Below, piece after piece: positions 33,676-42,595 of a stretch of 64,000 bases of DNA (its first letter is position 1; every line of letters begins with the position of its first letter). The notes under the pieces were generated by a model. That model had not been told where the DNA came from and ran no database searches. It was given only the letters and a program-made list of their open reading frames with translations. The translations under genes were made by a program, and so were the position numbers. This DNA comes from Channallabes apus (Eukaryota; Chordata; Actinopteri; Siluriformes; Clariidae), in the NCBI GenBank assembly GCA_030522415.1, contig CM060127.1, positions 15,891,314-15,955,313 of the forward strand, in the 5' to 3' direction.

Positions 33676-34311
33676 TGTCGGGGTGCAGAACGTGGACTGT
33701 GAAAGTGGACCCAGTTGCAGGTAGAGAGCGAGAGATAAGAGCCGTGTGATCAGTCAGCGAGGGCGTCGAGCAAAAACGTGAAGCTGAGCCGTGGTCGAGG
33801 AGGAGAGCAAGAGATCAAAGCCGTGTGATCAGTCAGCGAGGGCGTCGAGCAAAAACGTGAAGCTGAGCCGTGGTCGAGGAGGAGAGCAAGAGATCAAAGC
33901 CGTGTGATCAGTCAGCGAGGGCGTCGAGCAAAAAACGTGAAGCTGAGCCGTGGTCGAGAAACGAAAGCGAAAGTTCAAAGCCGTTAAATCCAAGCGTGGC
34001 AATAATCCAAATCGGGAGGCGAGGGGGAAAACGAGAAGCAAGCGAAGTCGGCAACGTGAAAAGTCATGAACAGAAACGCGAGAAAACTATGGCCAAAAAA
34101 ACACACAATAATCCAGCGCGAGGCAGCGCGCTGCGCTTCCTTATAAGCTGGGTGAAATCAGCGCCAGATGAGAAACCGGTGTGCCGGCGGGGCGGTCCGG
34201 GAGGAGCGATGACAGCGTGGGAAAGCATGATCATGTGATGAGAGTCTGACAGCGTGGGAAAGGAAATGTCAAAAGGTTTCTGATCAGCGCGAAGGCACTG
34301 AGAGCGTGACA
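33676..34311 (-). repeat. 3' LTR of the complete chromovirus
   Basis: The plus strand starts TGTCGGGGTG and ends GAGCGTGACA, with TG...CA termini. It holds three tandem copies of a 79-bp unit (about 33724-33958). Confidence 0.95.
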
Positions 34312-34322
34312 GTACCCCTCCT

Positions 34323-37300
34323 CTAACGAACGCCTCCAGGCGTTACGCGGGGTGCGTTGGGGCAGCGTCTGTAGAAGTCCGTGATCAGGGTTCGGTCGAG
34401 GATGAATCTGGCTGGGATCCAGCTTCTCTCCTCAGGGCCGTAGCCCTCCCAATCCACCAAAAACTGGATTCCTCTGCCTCGCCGGCGGGCCTTCAGGAGT
34501 TTTCTGACTGTGTACGCCTCACTGCCATCGATGATACGGGGAGGAGGATGAGGGTGGGAGGGTGGACTTAGAGAACAGTTTACAATGCGTCGTAGCTGGG
34601 ACACATGGAAGGTGGGGTGGATGCGTCGCATAGACGATGGGAGTAGGAGACGGACAGCGCACGGGTTGATTATCCTGGTTATTGTGAAGGGTCCGATGAA
34701 ACGGGGAGAGAGCTTGCGGGAAAGTGTCTTTAGGGGGATGTCTCTGGTGGCGAGCATGACTCTGTCTCCTATGTGATACCTGGGAGTCTTGGAGCGATGA
34801 CGGTCCGCCTGTCTCTTGTATAAGCGGGATGCTTGCAGCAGGGATCGTCTGGCTCGTAACCATGTACTTTTGCAGCGGCGGATAAAGTGTTGTGCCGAGG
34901 GGACCTCTACCTCCTCCTCTTGAGTGGGGAACAGTGGTGGTTGGTAGCCCAGGCAGCACTGGAACGGAGAGAGGCCCGTTGAGGCAGATGGCAGGGAGTT
35001 GTGAGCGTACTCGACCCACGGGAGAAACTTACTCCAGGTGGTGGCATCACGAGTAGTCATACACCGGAGGGAGACTTCCATTGCTTGGTTTTTTCGTTCT
35101 GTTTGGCCGTTGGATTGGGGATGAAAACCAGAAGATAGGCTAGGAGAGGCTCCGATGAGTTTACAAAAGGCCCCCCAGAAGCGTGAGGTGAATTGAGGGC
35201 CACGGTCTGAAACTATGTCGGTGGGGAGGCCGTGAAGACGAAAAACATGAAATATCAATTGCTCTGCGGTCTCTTTGGCGGACGGGAGCTTGGGGAGCGG
35301 GACTAGGTGGACGGACTTGGAGAAGCGGTCAACAATGGTCAGGATGCAAGTGTTTCCGTCAGATGAGGGTAGCCCTGTTACAAAGTCCAGCGAAATATGC
35401 GACCAGGGACGGTGAGGTATGGGTAAGGGTCTGAGGAGGCCAGCCGGAGGACGGTTGTTGGGTTTACAGCGGGTGCAAATGTCGCAGGCTGCCACAAAGC
35501 TGGAGACATCCCTCCCCATCGTGGACCACCAGAAACGCTGTTGTATGATAAATAGCGTTCGGGCAGAGCCTGGGTGACAGGACAGCTTGGATCCATGACC
35601 CCACTCCAGGACCTGCGGGCGCAGACCGGGGGGAACAAAGAGGCGATCTGGGGGGACATTGCTTGGGCCGGGCTCCTGAGTCAATGCCTGCTTGACTTTG
35701 GTCTCGATGTCTAGCTCTAAGGCGGCAACGAGACAACGAGATGGTAGAATGGGTTGGCATGGTGTGGGATCTTGTGGGAGGGAGAACTGACGTGAGAGGG
35801 CATCAGGCTTAGTGTTCTTAGAACCTGGGCGGTAGGACAGGGTGAAATTGAATCTTGAGAAGAACAGCGACCACCGAGCTTGGCGGGCATTGAGACTTTT
35901 GGCGGTGCGCAGGTACTCTAAGTTCCTGTGATCGGTCCACACTATGAAGGGAAGCTCGGTCCCCTCCAGCCAATGTCTCCACTCCTCTAGTGCTAACTTG
36001 ATGGCCAGGAGCTCTCGGTCGCCTACGTCATAATTCCTCTCAGCTGGAGATAGACGGCGGGAGTAGAATGAGCAGGGGTGCAGCTTGTTGTCTCGCGGGG
36101 ATCTTTGGGAGAGAATTCCCCCAACGCCAGTGTTGGAGGCGTCCACTTCTACCACAAACTGGCGAGATGGATCGGGTATGGTGAGTATGGGGGCTGAGGT
36201 GAACCGCTTCTTGAGGTCCGTGAAGGCCTTGTCTGCCTCGTTGTTCCAGCAGAACTGTGTCTTGGGGGAAGTCAGGGAGGTGAGGGGGGCGGCGACAGAA
36301 CTGTAACCCCGGATGAAGCGGCGATAGAAGTTCGCGAACCCCAGGAACCGTTGGAGGTCACGTCGAGAGGCTGGCGTGGGCCAGTTGGAGACGGCCTGGA
36401 CCTTGGCGGGTTCCATCTCCAGTCTGGAGGGAGAGATGACAAACCCTAGGAACGTTGTGGAAGTTGTATGGAACTCACATTTCTCGGCTTTAACAAAGAG
36501 ATTGTTCTCTAGGAGCCTCTGCAGAACTTGGCGAACGTGGTGCCGGTGCTCCTCCAGGCCTCGAGAGAAAATCAAAATGTCGTCCAAATACACGAACACG
36601 AAGGAATTCAAGAAGTCACGGAGAACGTCATTAATGAGGGCCTGGAATACGGCAGGGGCGTTGGTCAGTCCGAACGGAACCACCAGATACTCGTAATGCC
36701 CAGTGGGTGTGTTGAAGGCAGTTTTCCACTCGTCGCCCTCCCGGATGCGGACGAGGTGATAAGCGTTTCGTAGGTCGAGCTTGGTGAAAATGTCCGCCCC
36801 TTGGAGAAGTTCGAAGGCGGTGGCCATGAGAGGTAACGGGTAGCGGTTCCTGACGGTTATCTCGTTAAGCCCTCTGTAATCAATGCATGGACGAAGGGAC
36901 TTGTCTTTTTTCTTGACGAAGAAAAATCCTGCCCCAGCGGGCGAGGAGGATGGACGAATAATTCCGGCGGCGAGGGAATCTGTGATATACTTATTCATGG
37001 CCTCTCTTTCTTGGTGTGCCAGAGAGTAAAGTCTGCCTTTCGGAGGAGAGGTGCCCGGGAGAAGATCAATGGGACAGTCGTATGGTCGGTGCGGCGGAAG
37101 TGACATGGCTCGGGTCTTATTGAAGACCTGCCCAAGATCATGGTATTCGGTGGGTACGCTGGAGATGTCCGGGGTTTCATGGGGCGTGGCCAGGATAGGA
37201 GTTGGAGGGAGTGCTGAGTGCAGGCATGTCGTGGAGCATGAGGGACTCCAACCCGTGATGACTTGCTTGTTCCAATCGATCTGGGGTCCATGGAGGGCTA

Positions 37301-38516
37301 GCCAGGGAAGTCCGAGGACCAAGGCGGCGTGTGATTTCTCCATAATGAAGAGGGAGATCTCCTCAGAGTGGTTCCCTGACGTTCTTAAGGTTAACGGTGG
37401 GGTTCTAAGTATGATGGGTGGAAGCCGGCTCCCATCCAAGGCCTGAACGGCGAGCGGAGTGTCTAGTGGTAAGCCAGGGATCTTTAATGCTCTCACCGTA
37501 TTCGCGCTGATCAAATTTCGATCGGAGCCGGAGTCAATTAGTGCCTGAATTGGGTGAGCCTGACCACCGATGATTAGGTTTACGGGAAGTAGGGGACGTG
37601 ATTGTGGAAATCTATCAGGAGGGGAGCCTTCTAGTGTTCCCAGTCTGACTAGGGGGGGCCTCCCTTTTAATGAGCAGTCTTTAAGCCTGTGTCCTGAAGC
37701 TCCACAGTAAAAACAAGCCCCTTGTAGGCGGCGTCGGCGTCTCTCCTCGTCAGAGATGCGGGTCCTGCCTAGCTGCATGGGCTCCTCCTGATTGGTTTGC
37801 TGCAGGGCAGGAGGCGCGTGCCCTATTCTGGGGTGCCGTCTTAACTGGAGACGTGAGTCGACCCGCCCGGCGAGATCCATGAGTTCGTGGAGGTCCGTGG
37901 GGGTTTCGCGGGAGATGAGCTCATCCTTAAGAGCTTCTGATAGCCCTTCCAGAAAGACATCCGCTAGGGCTCTGTCATTCCATCCACTAGAAGCGGCTAG
38001 GGTGCGGAACTCGATGGCATAGTCGTAAGCAGAGCGGGATCCCTGATGAAGTCTTAATAACCTTGTTCCCGCCTCCCTGCCGGCGAATGAGCGATCAAAG
38101 ACCCTCCTCATCTCCTTGGAGAAGTTGTCGAAGTTCTCGCAGCATGGGTCGCGAGCCTCCCAGAGGGCTGTACTCCACTCCCTGGCTCTATCAGTTAGTA
38201 GCGTGATGATGTAGGCCACCCGGGAACGTTCTGATGAGAAGGAGGAGGTTTGAAGCTCGAAAATCAGTGAGCATTGTGAGAGGAAGGACCTGCAAGTTCC
38301 TGGTTCTCCCCCATAGGTGGGAGGGGCTGGTAGGCGGGGCTCTCGTGGTGTTCCGGAGTGTGAGGTCTGAGCTGTAGGTACCTGGAGCCGTTGTATTTGG
38401 GAGATGACGTCAGCTAGAGTTTGTCTCGTGGCGATGAGTTCCTCCTGGTTCTTTCCGAGGAGCACACTTTGGGTCTCCAGTGCCCGTCGCATTCCGTCTA
38501 ACCCTGCTGGGTCCAT
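34323..38516 (-). CDS. Chromovirus Gag-Pol polyprotein, 1397 aa, intact
   Basis: One frame encodes the whole retrotransposon. Gag lies at residues 1-300 with a [14 protein letters not shown] zinc knuckle at about 268-281. The aspartic protease has LIDSGSDRN (DSG at about 328). RT has [20 protein letters not shown] and the catalytic YLDD at 643-646. RNase H has [14 protein letters not shown] (about 785) and TDHRNLEYL. Integrase has the HHCC finger (HGSKL...CDICTRC), [18 protein letters not shown] and [13 protein letters not shown] (the D,D,E triad), then [13 protein letters not shown]-terminal chromodomain carries [20 protein letters not shown] and [18 protein letters not shown], which in chromoviruses guides insertion to marked histones. 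Gag and Pol are fused without a stop or shift, as in sushi-group elements. The start at 38516 is 19 bp from the LTR. All key catalytic residues are present, so this copy may be active. Confidence 0.95.
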   Translation of the reverse strand: MDPAGLDGMRRALETQSVLLGKNQEELIATRQTLADVISQIQRLQVPTAQTSHSGTPREPRLPAPPTYGGEPGTCRSFLSQCSLIFELQTSSFSSERSRVAYIITLLTDRAREWSTALWEARDPCCENFDNFSKEMRRVFDRSFAGREAGTRLLRLHQGSRSAYDYAIEFRTLAASSGWNDRALADVFLEGLSEALKDELISRETPTDLHELMDLAGRVDSRLQLRRHPRIGHAPPALQQTNQEEPMQLGRTRISDEERRRRRLQGACFYCGASGHRLKDCSLKGRPPLVRLGTLEGSPPDRFPQSRPLLPVNLIIGGQAHPIQALIDSGSDRNLISANTVRALKIPGLPLDTPLAVQALDGSRLPPIILRTPPLTLRTSGNHSEEISLFIMEKSHAALVLGLPWLALHGPQIDWNKQVITGWSPSCSTTCLHSALPPTPILATPHETPDISSVPTEYHDLGQVFNKTRAMSLPPHRPYDCPIDLLPGTSPPKGRLYSLAHQEREAMNKYITDSLAAGIIRPSSSPAGAGFFFVKKKDKSLRPCIDYRGLNEITVRNRYPLPLMATAFELLQGADIFTKLDLRNAYHLVRIREGDEWKTAFNTPTGHYEYLVVPFGLTNAPAVFQALINDVLRDFLNSFVFVYLDDILIFSRGLEEHRHHVRQVLQRLLENNLFVKAEKCEFHTTSTTFLGFVISPSRLEMEPAKVQAVSNWPTPASRRDLQRFLGFANFYRRFIRGYSSVAAPLTSLTSPKTQFCWNNEADKAFTDLKKRFTSAPILTIPDPSRQFVVEVDASNTGVGGILSQRSPRDNKLHPCSFYSRRLSPAERNYDVGDRELLAIKLALEEWRHWLEGTELPFIVWTDHRNLEYLRTAKSLNARQARWSLFFSRFNFTLSYRPGSKNTKPDALSRQFSLPQDPTPCQPILPSRCLVAALELDIETKVKQALTQEPGPSNVPPDRLFVPPGLRPQVLEWGHGSKLSCHPGSARTLFIIQQRFWWSTMGRDVSSFVAACDICTRCKPNNRPPAGLLRPLPIPHRPWSHISLDFVTGLPSSDGNTCILTIVDRFSKSVHLVPLPKLPSAKETAEQLIFHVFRLHGLPTDIVSDRGPQFTSRFWGAFCKLIGASPSLSSGFHPQSNGQTERKNQAMEVSLRCMTTRDATTWSKFLPWVEYAHNSLPSASTGLSPFQCCLGYQPPLFPTQEEEVEVPSAQHFIRRCKSTWLRARRSLLQASRLYKRQADRHRSKTPRYHIGDRVMLATRDIPLKTLSRKLSPRFIGPFTITRIINPCAVRLLLPSSMRRIHPTFHVSQLRRIVNCSLSPPSHPHPPPRIIDGSEAYTVRKLLKARRRGRGIQFLVDWEGYGPEERSWIPARFILDRTLITDFYRRCPNAPRVTPGGVR

Positions 38517-38523
38517 AGTGCTG

Positions 38524-38534
38524 GCTGGATTATT
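38524..38534 (-). promoter_or_regulatory. Self-priming primer-binding site of the complete chromovirus
   Basis: Minus-strand AATAATCCAGC starts one base inside the 5' LTR and is the exact reverse complement of GCTGGATTATT at the predicted transcript start (38977-38967). There is no tRNA-complementary TGG site here. The 11-base length and position match the self-priming scheme established for Tf1 and proposed for sushi elements. Confidence 0.75.
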
Positions 38535-38583
38535 CTGTCGTGGTGCAGAACGTGGACTGTGAAAGTGGACCCAGTTGCAGGTA

Positions 38584-38818
38584 GAGAGCGAGAGATAAGA
38601 GCCGTGTGATCAGTCAGCGAGGGCGTCGAGCAAAAACGTGAAGCTGAGCCGTGGTCGAGGAGGAGAGCAAGAGATCAAAGCCGTGTGATCAGTCAGCGAG
38701 GGCGTCGAGCAAAAACGTGAAGCTGAGCCGTGGTCGAGGAGGAGAGCAAGAGATCAAAGCCGTGTGATCAGTCAGCGAGGGCGTCGAGCAAAAAACGTGA
38801 AGCTGAGCCGTGGTCGAG
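38584..38818. repeat. Three 79-bp tandem repeats in the LTR
   Basis: The marker GCCGTGTGATCAGTCAGCG recurs at 79-bp spacing (38601, 38680, 38759) with nearly identical surroundings. A fourth partial unit begins near 38820. The same array occurs at 33724-33958 in the other LTR. Confidence 0.9.
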
Positions 38819-38998
38819 AAACGAAAGCGAAAGTTCAAAGCCGTTAAATCCAAGCGTGGCAATAATCCAAATCGGGAGGCGAGGGGGAAAACGAGAAGCA
38901 AGCGAAGTCGGCAACGTGAAAAGTCATGAACAGAAACGCGAGAAAACTATGGCCAAAAAAACACACAATAATCCAGCGCGAGGCAGCGCGCTGCGCTT

Positions 38999-39005
38999 CC
39001 TTATA
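38999..39005 (-). promoter_or_regulatory. TATA box of the chromovirus 5' LTR
   Basis: Minus-strand TATAAGG lies 28 bp upstream of the predicted start GCTGGATTATT. The copy in the 3' LTR is at 34139-34145. Confidence 0.7.
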
Positions 39006-39594
39006 AGCTGGGTGAAATCAGCGCCAGATGAGAAACCGGTGTGCCGGCGGGGCGGTCCGGGAGGAGCGATGACAGCGTGGGAAAGCATGATCATGTGATG
39101 AGAGTCTGACAGCGTGGGAAAGGAAATGTCAAAAGGTTTCTGATCAGCGCGAAGGCACTGAGAGCGTGACAGAGCAAGTAAGCTCACTCGTCCTCCAGGA
39201 TCCCTGCTAGCGTTGAAAAACGCTACAATATTTTACCTACAGTAGATATTTGTTTCAAAAGCTTTATGTTGTGAAAAAAGTGAGATTAGGAAATTTGTTT
39301 TCTTGTTCCTTAATTTATAATTTTTTTCTAAATAAAATAAATGGAACATTACGATGAAACAGTTACTCAGAACTTGAGTAGTCTTTTCACCAAATACTTT
39401 TTACTCTTTACTTGAGTAATATTTTGGATGACTACTTTTTACTTCTATTTAAGTAATATTACATGAGTAAAATTTTTGGCTACTCTACCCACCCCTGAGT
39501 GTAACTTAAAAAATGTTTGTGGCTAATTTTTAAAATTTTACTATATACTCTATCCTAAGCTAAAAGTTTATTAATGGAAAGTACATACTTTTAT

Positions 39595-39906
39595 CAGCGA
39601 CAGGGTGGCTTAGTGCTTAGCACTGTCGCCTTGCACCTCCAGGGTCCGGGGTCGAGTCCCGGCCAAGTTAGATTCCCGCTCTGTTTGCATGTTCTCCCTG
39701 GGCTTGATGGATTTCTACCGTGTACACTTTTTTTTCCCAAAGACATGCAGATTAGGCTAATTGGTGTTCCCAAATTGCCCATAATGTATGAATAAATGTA
39801 TTGGCACCCTGTCCAGGGTGTACCCTGCCTCATGCCCTAAGTCTTCTGGTATAGGCTCCCTGCGATCCTGTACAGAGGATAAAGCAGTATAAACGATAAG
39901 AGAGTG
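39595..39906 (+). repeat. Fish SINE (Mermaid-like), copy 5, with 12-bp target duplication
   Basis: A perfect duplication ACATACTTTTAT flanks it (39583-39594 and 39907-39918). It has the tRNA-like head (GTGCTTAGCACTGTCGCCTT and GGGGTCGAGTCCCGGCC as A- and B-box region), the CATGTTCTCCCTGGGCTTGA body, CCCTGTCCAGGGTGTACCCT and a GATAAAGCAGTATAAACGAT tail. The duplication shows retroposition. Confidence 0.85.
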
Positions 39907-39919
39907 ACATACTTTTATG

Positions 39920-41150
39920 CGGATTGTAAATAAGTGGGTTGTTAAATCCAACAACTGCCTTTTTGTTTTTGAACCCACTGTTAAATTTGTTTTGTATATT
40001 TGTAAATTTGTTTTCTATAGCTAGAAAAAAAAGATGATACTTTTTTTTCTATGGATATTTGCTTGTTTGGTAATATATTGGAAGCAAGTGTAGCTCTGAC
40101 TTTCTGACACGTGTACAGGCCTGAGATACAATGTGACGTACTGTTTAAAATAGAAAAACTTGGAGGTGTAGTATGAGACAGCCTGAGGTGATATGCCTAG
40201 TGTTCCAAGGATGGATCTCAAAATAACTTATCTTGACCAGGATAAAACCTTTCCCTGCTATCAAACTAATGTTTGGGCAATGCATTTTTATTGGGCGAAC
40301 AGGGCTGATATACTTTTAATCCTTTTTTTAATACATTGTGGACAGTATTGGTCCAACTATGGCCCAACATCAGTAAAAGTTTGAAACCAAGGATGGGTCA
40401 TCATTGTGTTTGTTGGGCCAGCGATGGTGCATCATAGTTACTAAGTGGCTACTGTTTATAAATGATCTAATATACTGATATATTTCTTATTTTTAGTAAC
40501 AACATGTGTACTACAAGGACCCTAATATTCCTCTGATGATGGGAATAATAGCCCAATTAGAATAAAACTGAATCATGTAAACACCTCAACAGATTTGATT
40601 TGGATCAATCACAGTGAATTTTCAATCCAAAGGAGAGGTGTGTTGTAAACCATTTAATAATCTATCCAGCAGAAAACATTTAAACATGTAAACATTGATC
40701 TGATCATTTCTCTCTTGTTTTGAATAAATATATTCTTTTTGCATGTACTTGCCATACTTGTCTGCACATACTTAATTTCAGGAAGGAAGGAAGGAAACTT
40801 GGTGTCCATTTCTGATTGGTAAACTCTGTGTGAGAACAATTGTGTCGCATAAGTCTTTACCCGCAATCAGTCCAGTGATTGGTTCCTGAGTTCGGAACAA
40901 TTGCATGCTCACAGACAAAAATCAACTGATTCAACTTGTGCTCGAAAACGGTTCCCGGACCGCAGTGAGAAAAACACCCTACAACTCTCATCCACTAGGT
41001 CTCTGGCTGAAGAAGGGACACTGGTTGATTTAAATCATGCACATGTTGGAAATCATCTATCCAAACTTAGATGATACTGGTTCCTTGTAACTAATCATAA
41101 TATAAAATCGGAGAGGAAAAATTGGAGGGGAAAAAAAATCTTCTCATTCT
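39920..41150. other. AT-rich stretch without recognisable gene
   Basis: No gene or element was recognised apart from a short GGAAGGAAGGAAGG run near 40784. Confidence 0.45.
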
Positions 41151-41151
41151 G

Positions 41152-42012
41152 TTATTTACATTTAGGCATTTGGCAGATGGTCTTATCCAGAGTGACTTAC
41201 TTTAAGTTTCTTTCATTGGATAGATACTTACAGTGTTACTTGGTTACTAACTAAGTTCCATCAGTCAAACACAGTTTGAAAGGGGATTTTTTTATGTGGG
41301 GATTATCCAACTACTAAAGAAACTAATATGTCTTGAGTCATAGTTTAAAGATTGTCAAAGACTCAGCTGTACGGACATCTAATGGAAGTTAATTCCACCA
41401 CCTACAGTAGGTGGAAGAACAGAAAAGAGTCTGGATGGTCTTCCTTAATTCCTGAGAGATGATGGGACCAGACGAGCAGTGCTGGAGGATCGGAGGGAAC
41501 GTGACGTGGTTCGGTGCGTGGTGTGATTATATCAGAGGTAAGTGCTGCTAGGCTATTTTTAGCTTTGTAGGCAAGCATCAGGGTTTTGATGTGAGCGGCT
41601 ACCGGAAGCCAGTGTAGGGAGCGGAGAAGTAGGGTGGTGTGGGAGAACTTAGGAAGATTGAAAATGAGACGTGCAGCTGCATTCTGGATCAGCTGCAGAA
41701 GACAAATGGTGGACAGAGGCAGACCTGCCAGGAGTGAGTTGCAGTAGTCCAGTCGTGTAATAACAAGGTACTGAACAAGCACCTGAGAAGCCTGTGAAGA
41801 AAAAAAAATGGGCGGATTCTTCTGATGTTGTAAAGAAGAAATTGACAAGAGCAGGTAAGGTTAGCAATGTTTGGGGAAAATGACAGATGATTGTCCACAG
41901 TTACCCCAAGATTGCGGGCAGTAGCTGAAGGAGTGTTATCTTTGTATCCACAGCAGGCAGAGCAAAATAAAGTTATATTCTGATTAAGTGATATGTGCAT
42001 GGAAATGCACAT
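41152..42012 (-). mobile_element. CR1/L2-type LINE 3' fragment
   Basis: The minus strand has ATARNLGVTVDNHLSFSPNI and FLLYNIRRIRPF (about 41970-41800) and, in a second frame, [51 protein letters not shown] and a shortened end. This is the post-RT region of the LINE. The 3' flank (41152-41230) reads CTCTGGATAAGACCATCTGC and GCCAAATGCCTAAATGTAAA on the minus strand, a very common fish repeat end. Frameshifts make it inert. Confidence 0.7.
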
Positions 42013-42207
42013 CTTATCAGATCAGCATCCATTGAAACAGTTACACTGGAATCTCTAATCTAAATTATTTCAATCAGACTGAAGCAACATTGTTTTTGCA
42101 AACATACCTGCTTTCAGCAAGACTTCATAATGGTTCAAGTTGTTCCCTTGTGTAAGTCCCTGTTGAAGGATCCCTTAAAGAAGATTACTCCCCTTCCCAC
42201 ACAACAA

Positions 42208-42240
42208 CAACACCACACACACACACACACACACATACAC
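42208..42240. repeat. CA microsatellite
   Basis: A (CA)n run about 280 bp upstream of the first adhesion-gene exon. Confidence 0.85.
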
Positions 42241-42357
42241 GTAACCTATCTGATTTGCAGATATTTTTATTTACACATTAAGCGGTATACACTTGTAGTA
42301 CCCCACGCCTCTGGGCCAGCCTATTTTTAATCATTGGTAGACGACGGAGAGAGAAAT

Positions 42358-42367
42358 GGGGATTTCC
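42358..42367 (+). promoter_or_regulatory. NF-kB-type site upstream of the first adhesion-gene exon
   Basis: GGGGATTTCC matches the GGGRNNYYCC consensus exactly and lies 153 bp before the ATG at 42520. Mammalian ICAM1 and VCAM1 promoters depend on such sites during inflammation. Function here is inferred from sequence and context only. Confidence 0.45.
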
Positions 42368-42519
42368 AGCGATCTGGCCACCTCATTACCAACTCAACAC
42401 TACTTCTCCCTGCGGCGCGCACGGACAGAGCGCACAAAGACGGACGCGCGTGCCACGCACGAAACCGATACACTAAACAATCAACACAGAGGACTAGCTT
42501 CTTTGAAATAACCACAAAC

Positions 42520-42595
42520 ATGTTGGATCACGCAAGCCGAATGCAATTATTTGGGATTTTACTCGCTTTATTATGTTTTTGCCAGCAAATACCTG
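42520..42595 (+). CDS. Upstream gene exon 1: signal peptide
   Basis: It encodes MLDHASRMQLFGILLALL followed by CFCQQIP, a hydrophobic leader; translation could also start at the Met at residue 8. The donor is CTG|GTAAGT. GC-rich, CpG-containing sequence precedes it, as expected of a promoter region. Confidence 0.75.

Larger units (their letters stand above)
33676..39171 (-). mobile_element. Complete sushi-like Ty3/gypsy chromovirus, very young
   Basis: The 5496-bp element has two 636-bp LTRs (33676-34311 and 38536-39171) that differ at one position only (33681 G against 38541 T). It has a perfect 5-bp duplication GAGCA (33671-33675 and 39172-39176) and one uninterrupted Gag-Pol frame. A polypurine tract AGAGGAGGGG (minus strand, about 34325-34314) sits next to the 3' LTR. 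Everything needed for retrotransposition appears to be present. It is inserted in a solo-LTR-like repeat within a hAT element. Confidence 0.95.
38536..39171 (-). repeat. 5' LTR of the complete chromovirus, with promoter
   Basis: It drives minus-strand transcription. The minus strand TATAAGG begins at 39005, and 28 bp further lies GCTGGATTATT (38977-38967), the predicted RNA 5' end. U3 is then about 194 bp and R-U5 about 442 bp, with the 79-bp tandem repeats in the transcribed leader. Confidence 0.9.
33482..39227. repeat. Solo-LTR-like repeat, split by the chromovirus
   Basis: The parts at 33482-33675 and 39177-39227 join to about 245 bp that begins TGTGGCG and ends CGCTACA. They are flanked by ATAT on both sides (33478-33481 and 39228-39231). 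An AATAAACT signal lies near 33641. It resembles a solo LTR left by recombination. No internal sequence or second LTR was found. Confidence 0.5.
32864..39497. mobile_element. hAT-type non-autonomous element, carrying nested insertions
   Basis: The ends are inverted: CAGAGGTGGGTAATA at 32864 and TACTCTACCCACCCCTG ending at 39497, with further subterminal similarity (TTTTTACTTTTACTTGAGTA at 32966 against reversed ACTTGAGTAA and TTACTTCTATTTAAG motifs at 39410-39460). The flanks TGTGTAAC and AGTGTAAC match at 7 of 8 positions, as an aged 8-bp duplication. Without the nested insertions the element is about 1.1 kb and has no coding capacity. Confidence 0.7.

Noticed and set aside
33829..34238. Overlapping open frames in the LTR, repeated at 38689-39098
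   Set aside because: They are frames through the LTR tandem repeats; they occur identically in both LTRs and have no domain.
34519..35019. 166-codon minus-strand open frame
   Set aside because: It is an alternative frame of the integrase region of the chromovirus polyprotein, with proline/histidine-rich artefact composition.
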